Origin: Motiliproteus sp047633175
Lineage (GTDB): Bacteria > Pseudomonadota > Gammaproteobacteria > Pseudomonadales > Balneatricaceae
Reading direction: 5' to 3'
DNA: 64,000 nt
Assembly (NCBI GenBank): GCA_047633175.1
Contig: JBLIEQ010000003.1
Span: 124,001-188,000, forward strand
A model generated the notes under the pieces. That model did no database searches and was not told where the DNA came from. It saw only the letters and a program-made list of their open reading frames with translations. The translations under genes and the position numbers were made by a program. Positions 62,671 to 64,000 of the stretch are shown here, one piece after another (the stretch's first letter is position 1; each line of letters starts with the position of its first letter).

Positions 62671-64000
62671 CTAAGCACCGCTCTTAATCTCGGTCAGCCG
62701 CGCGCGGCGAGCACTCAGGGCACGAAAACGATCCTGCTGTTTATTATTCATCGCGCCAATACTGACACTCAGCAGTTTCTCGTTGCAGACACTCAATACC
62801 TCGGCGGCCATCTTTGGATGCTTCTGGATCAACTCATAACCGGCCTGAATCAGATTAAGCAGCACGCTGGGGCTATCAGGAACGGTTTCCAGCGCCTTAA
62901 GAAAGCACGCCAGCGCCTCATCAAAACGCCCCTTACGATACAGGCTCATGCCTTTGAGATTATTACGGCCCCACTCCGTCTCGGTAAACACTCGTCGACT
63001 GAAGTCGGCCTTATACCCCTCTACGCTCGACTGCAGCAGAGTACCCTCAACCCCTTCGAGCAGAGTATCCAGCTCCTCTGCCTTGGTGCTGTCATCCAGG
63101 GTTTTATAGACTTCAAACGCATCCTTGGCAGCGACATTGGCACGGGCAATATCACCCGACAGGCGATAGGTTTCGGAGGTCATCAGCCGCGATTTGAACC
63201 TAATTCGTTGATCCTGGTGATACTCAAAAACAACACTCTCCAGAGTCCTGATCGCTTCCTGTTCGGCCTTTGAAGAGTTTGCTCCACCCTGCACGGATAC
63301 CTGCGTTTGCAGACAACGGGCCAAACCAAAATAGTTATGCCGCTGCTGATGACATGAATGTAACGCAAACTTAACCGCGTTACGGAATGCGGAAATGGCG
63401 ACCGACCAGTTACTGTTTTCACTCGCGACATTGCCCAAACCGGACTGTAATACCGGTGCCGCAGGCTGTAATTTCACCGCGCGCTCGAGTAGTTTTTGCG
63501 CCTCGTTATTGCGACCCAGCGCACGATAGACCTTCGACAACCAGTCAAAGGCCTCGATACTCTCGGGGGTGCGCTTTAACACCCGATTAAAGTGCGCAAT
63601 CGCTTCGGCGTACTGGCCTTGATGGTAGGCACAGATCCCCAGCCCCAGATAAGCCCAGGAAGATCCCCGATCTGCAGCGACACGCTCAAACAGAGGAACA
63701 GCGTCCGTATAGTTTTCCAGCGCCAGCAGCAGACGCCCCTGAAGCCGGGTAAGGTAGGTCACCAGTGACGGGTATTTACGCTGCAGCTGCGAGGTCAACA
63801 ACAGTGCCTTAGCGTTCTCACCGAGGTCTATCAACTCTTCGGCAGGTTTGATCGCCTGCTTAAATTTTATGAGCTTTTCGAGTCGACTGGCAAAGAGTTT
63901 TGGATCAATCGGCTTAACGAAAAATGATTCCGCAACGTTCTCGAGTGAGTCACTGGCCATCCCCGCACTGCCCTCGGGCAGGATCAGCACATAGCTGTGA
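62671..64000 (-). CDS. REC-TPR regulatory protein, N-terminus cut by window edge
   Basis: The frame is open to the right edge, so the start lies outside. The first visible residues (YVLILPEGSAGMAS, then FFVKPIDPKLFASRLEKL) are the C-terminal end of a receiver domain, including the conserved Lys-Pro. They are followed by tetratricopeptide repeats from about residue 60 on: AYLGLGICAYHQGQYAEAIAHF, AFDWLSKVYRALGRNNEAQKLLERAV, and more at 330-400 (GMSLYRKGRFDEALACFLKAL). Such REC-TPR proteins occur in pseudomonads and vibrios and serve as scaffolds in signalling; the function here is unknown. Confidence 0.85.
   Translation of the reverse strand, partial: HSYVLILPEGSAGMASDSLENVAESFFVKPIDPKLFASRLEKLIKFKQAIKPAEELIDLGENAKALLLTSQLQRKYPSLVTYLTRLQGRLLLALENYTDAVPLFERVAADRGSSWAYLGLGICAYHQGQYAEAIAHFNRVLKRTPESIEAFDWLSKVYRALGRNNEAQKLLERAVKLQPAAPVLQSGLGNVASENSNWSVAISAFRNAVKFALHSCHQQRHNYFGLARCLQTQVSVQGGANSSKAEQEAIRTLESVVFEYHQDQRIRFKSRLMTSETYRLSGDIARANVAAKDAFEVYKTLDDSTKAEELDTLLEGVEGTLLQSSVEGYKADFSRRVFTETEWGRNNLKGMSLYRKGRFDEALACFLKALETVPDSPSVLLNLIQAGYELIQKHPKMAAEVLSVCNEKLLSVSIGAMNNKQQDRFRALSARRARLTEIKSGA

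Overview
The window reads as chromosomal DNA of a marine-type gammaproteobacterium, nearest in gene content and order to the Oceanospirillales/Pseudomonas side of the class. The basis is the block leuC-leuD-leuB-asd-fimV-truA-trpF-trpB-trpA-accD-folC-dedD-cvpA-purF-metZ on one strand, the divergent prmB/smrB pair, an E. coli-like riboflavin synthase and CobB, a FimV polar hub protein and several cyclic-di-GMP proteins. I saw no rRNA, tRNA, CRISPR array, prophage or insertion sequence. Genus cannot be decided from the sequence alone.

Layout. 1-2.6 kb: 3' part of pyrD (cut by the window edge), two small conserved genes and the RbgA GTPase gene. 2.7-7.7 kb: an EAL-HDOD protein, a natural fusion of cysteine desulfurase and its SufE-type acceptor, an outer-membrane-like protein, and tcdA, which uses that kind of sulfur relay to make cyclic t6A in tRNA. 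7.8-14.3 kb: trmJ, an orphan batD, a sugar-epimerase-like gene, riboflavin synthase, gmd with a truncated remnant of its usual partner reductase, and an ECF sigma/anti-sigma pair. 14.3-32.5 kb: the long minus-strand biosynthetic block (Met, purine, fatty acid, folate, Trp, Lys/Met/Thr precursor, Leu), ending at a divergent LysR gene. 33.7-37.3 kb: polyhydroxyalkanoate genes (class III synthase PhaE/PhaC, repressor PhaR). 37.4-48.5 kb: transporter, aroC, prmB, smrB, folE, a cytochrome c, DUF3047 and DUF1989 genes, a Tag-like glycosylase, alaA, an RNA methyltransferase-like gene and htpX. 48.6-53.5 kb: a c-di-GMP signalling cluster. 54.0-58.9 kb: thiolase, ppnN, an MFS transporter, cobB. 59.3-62.6 kb: a two-gene cassette of an ATP-grasp ligase and a large protein with a possible papain/transglutaminase-like Cys-His-Asn arrangement. 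62.7-64 kb: a REC-TPR protein cut by the window edge.

Two things stand out. First, many gene 3' ends carry local tandem duplications that run into the intergenic space: leuB (three extra 176-bp copies), dedD, leuD, an MFS gene, prmB, the tag-like gene, and an 81-bp duplication of a whole gene junction between a response regulator and a diguanylate cyclase. This looks like a genome-wide habit of short-range duplication, not like coding sequence. Second, the ATP-grasp plus cysteine-peptidase-like pair at 59.3-62.6 kb, with an 11-C homopolymer upstream, is the best candidate for an undescribed system. Its function is inferred only from motifs and gene pairing. All calls are by reading the sequence; no database search was run.
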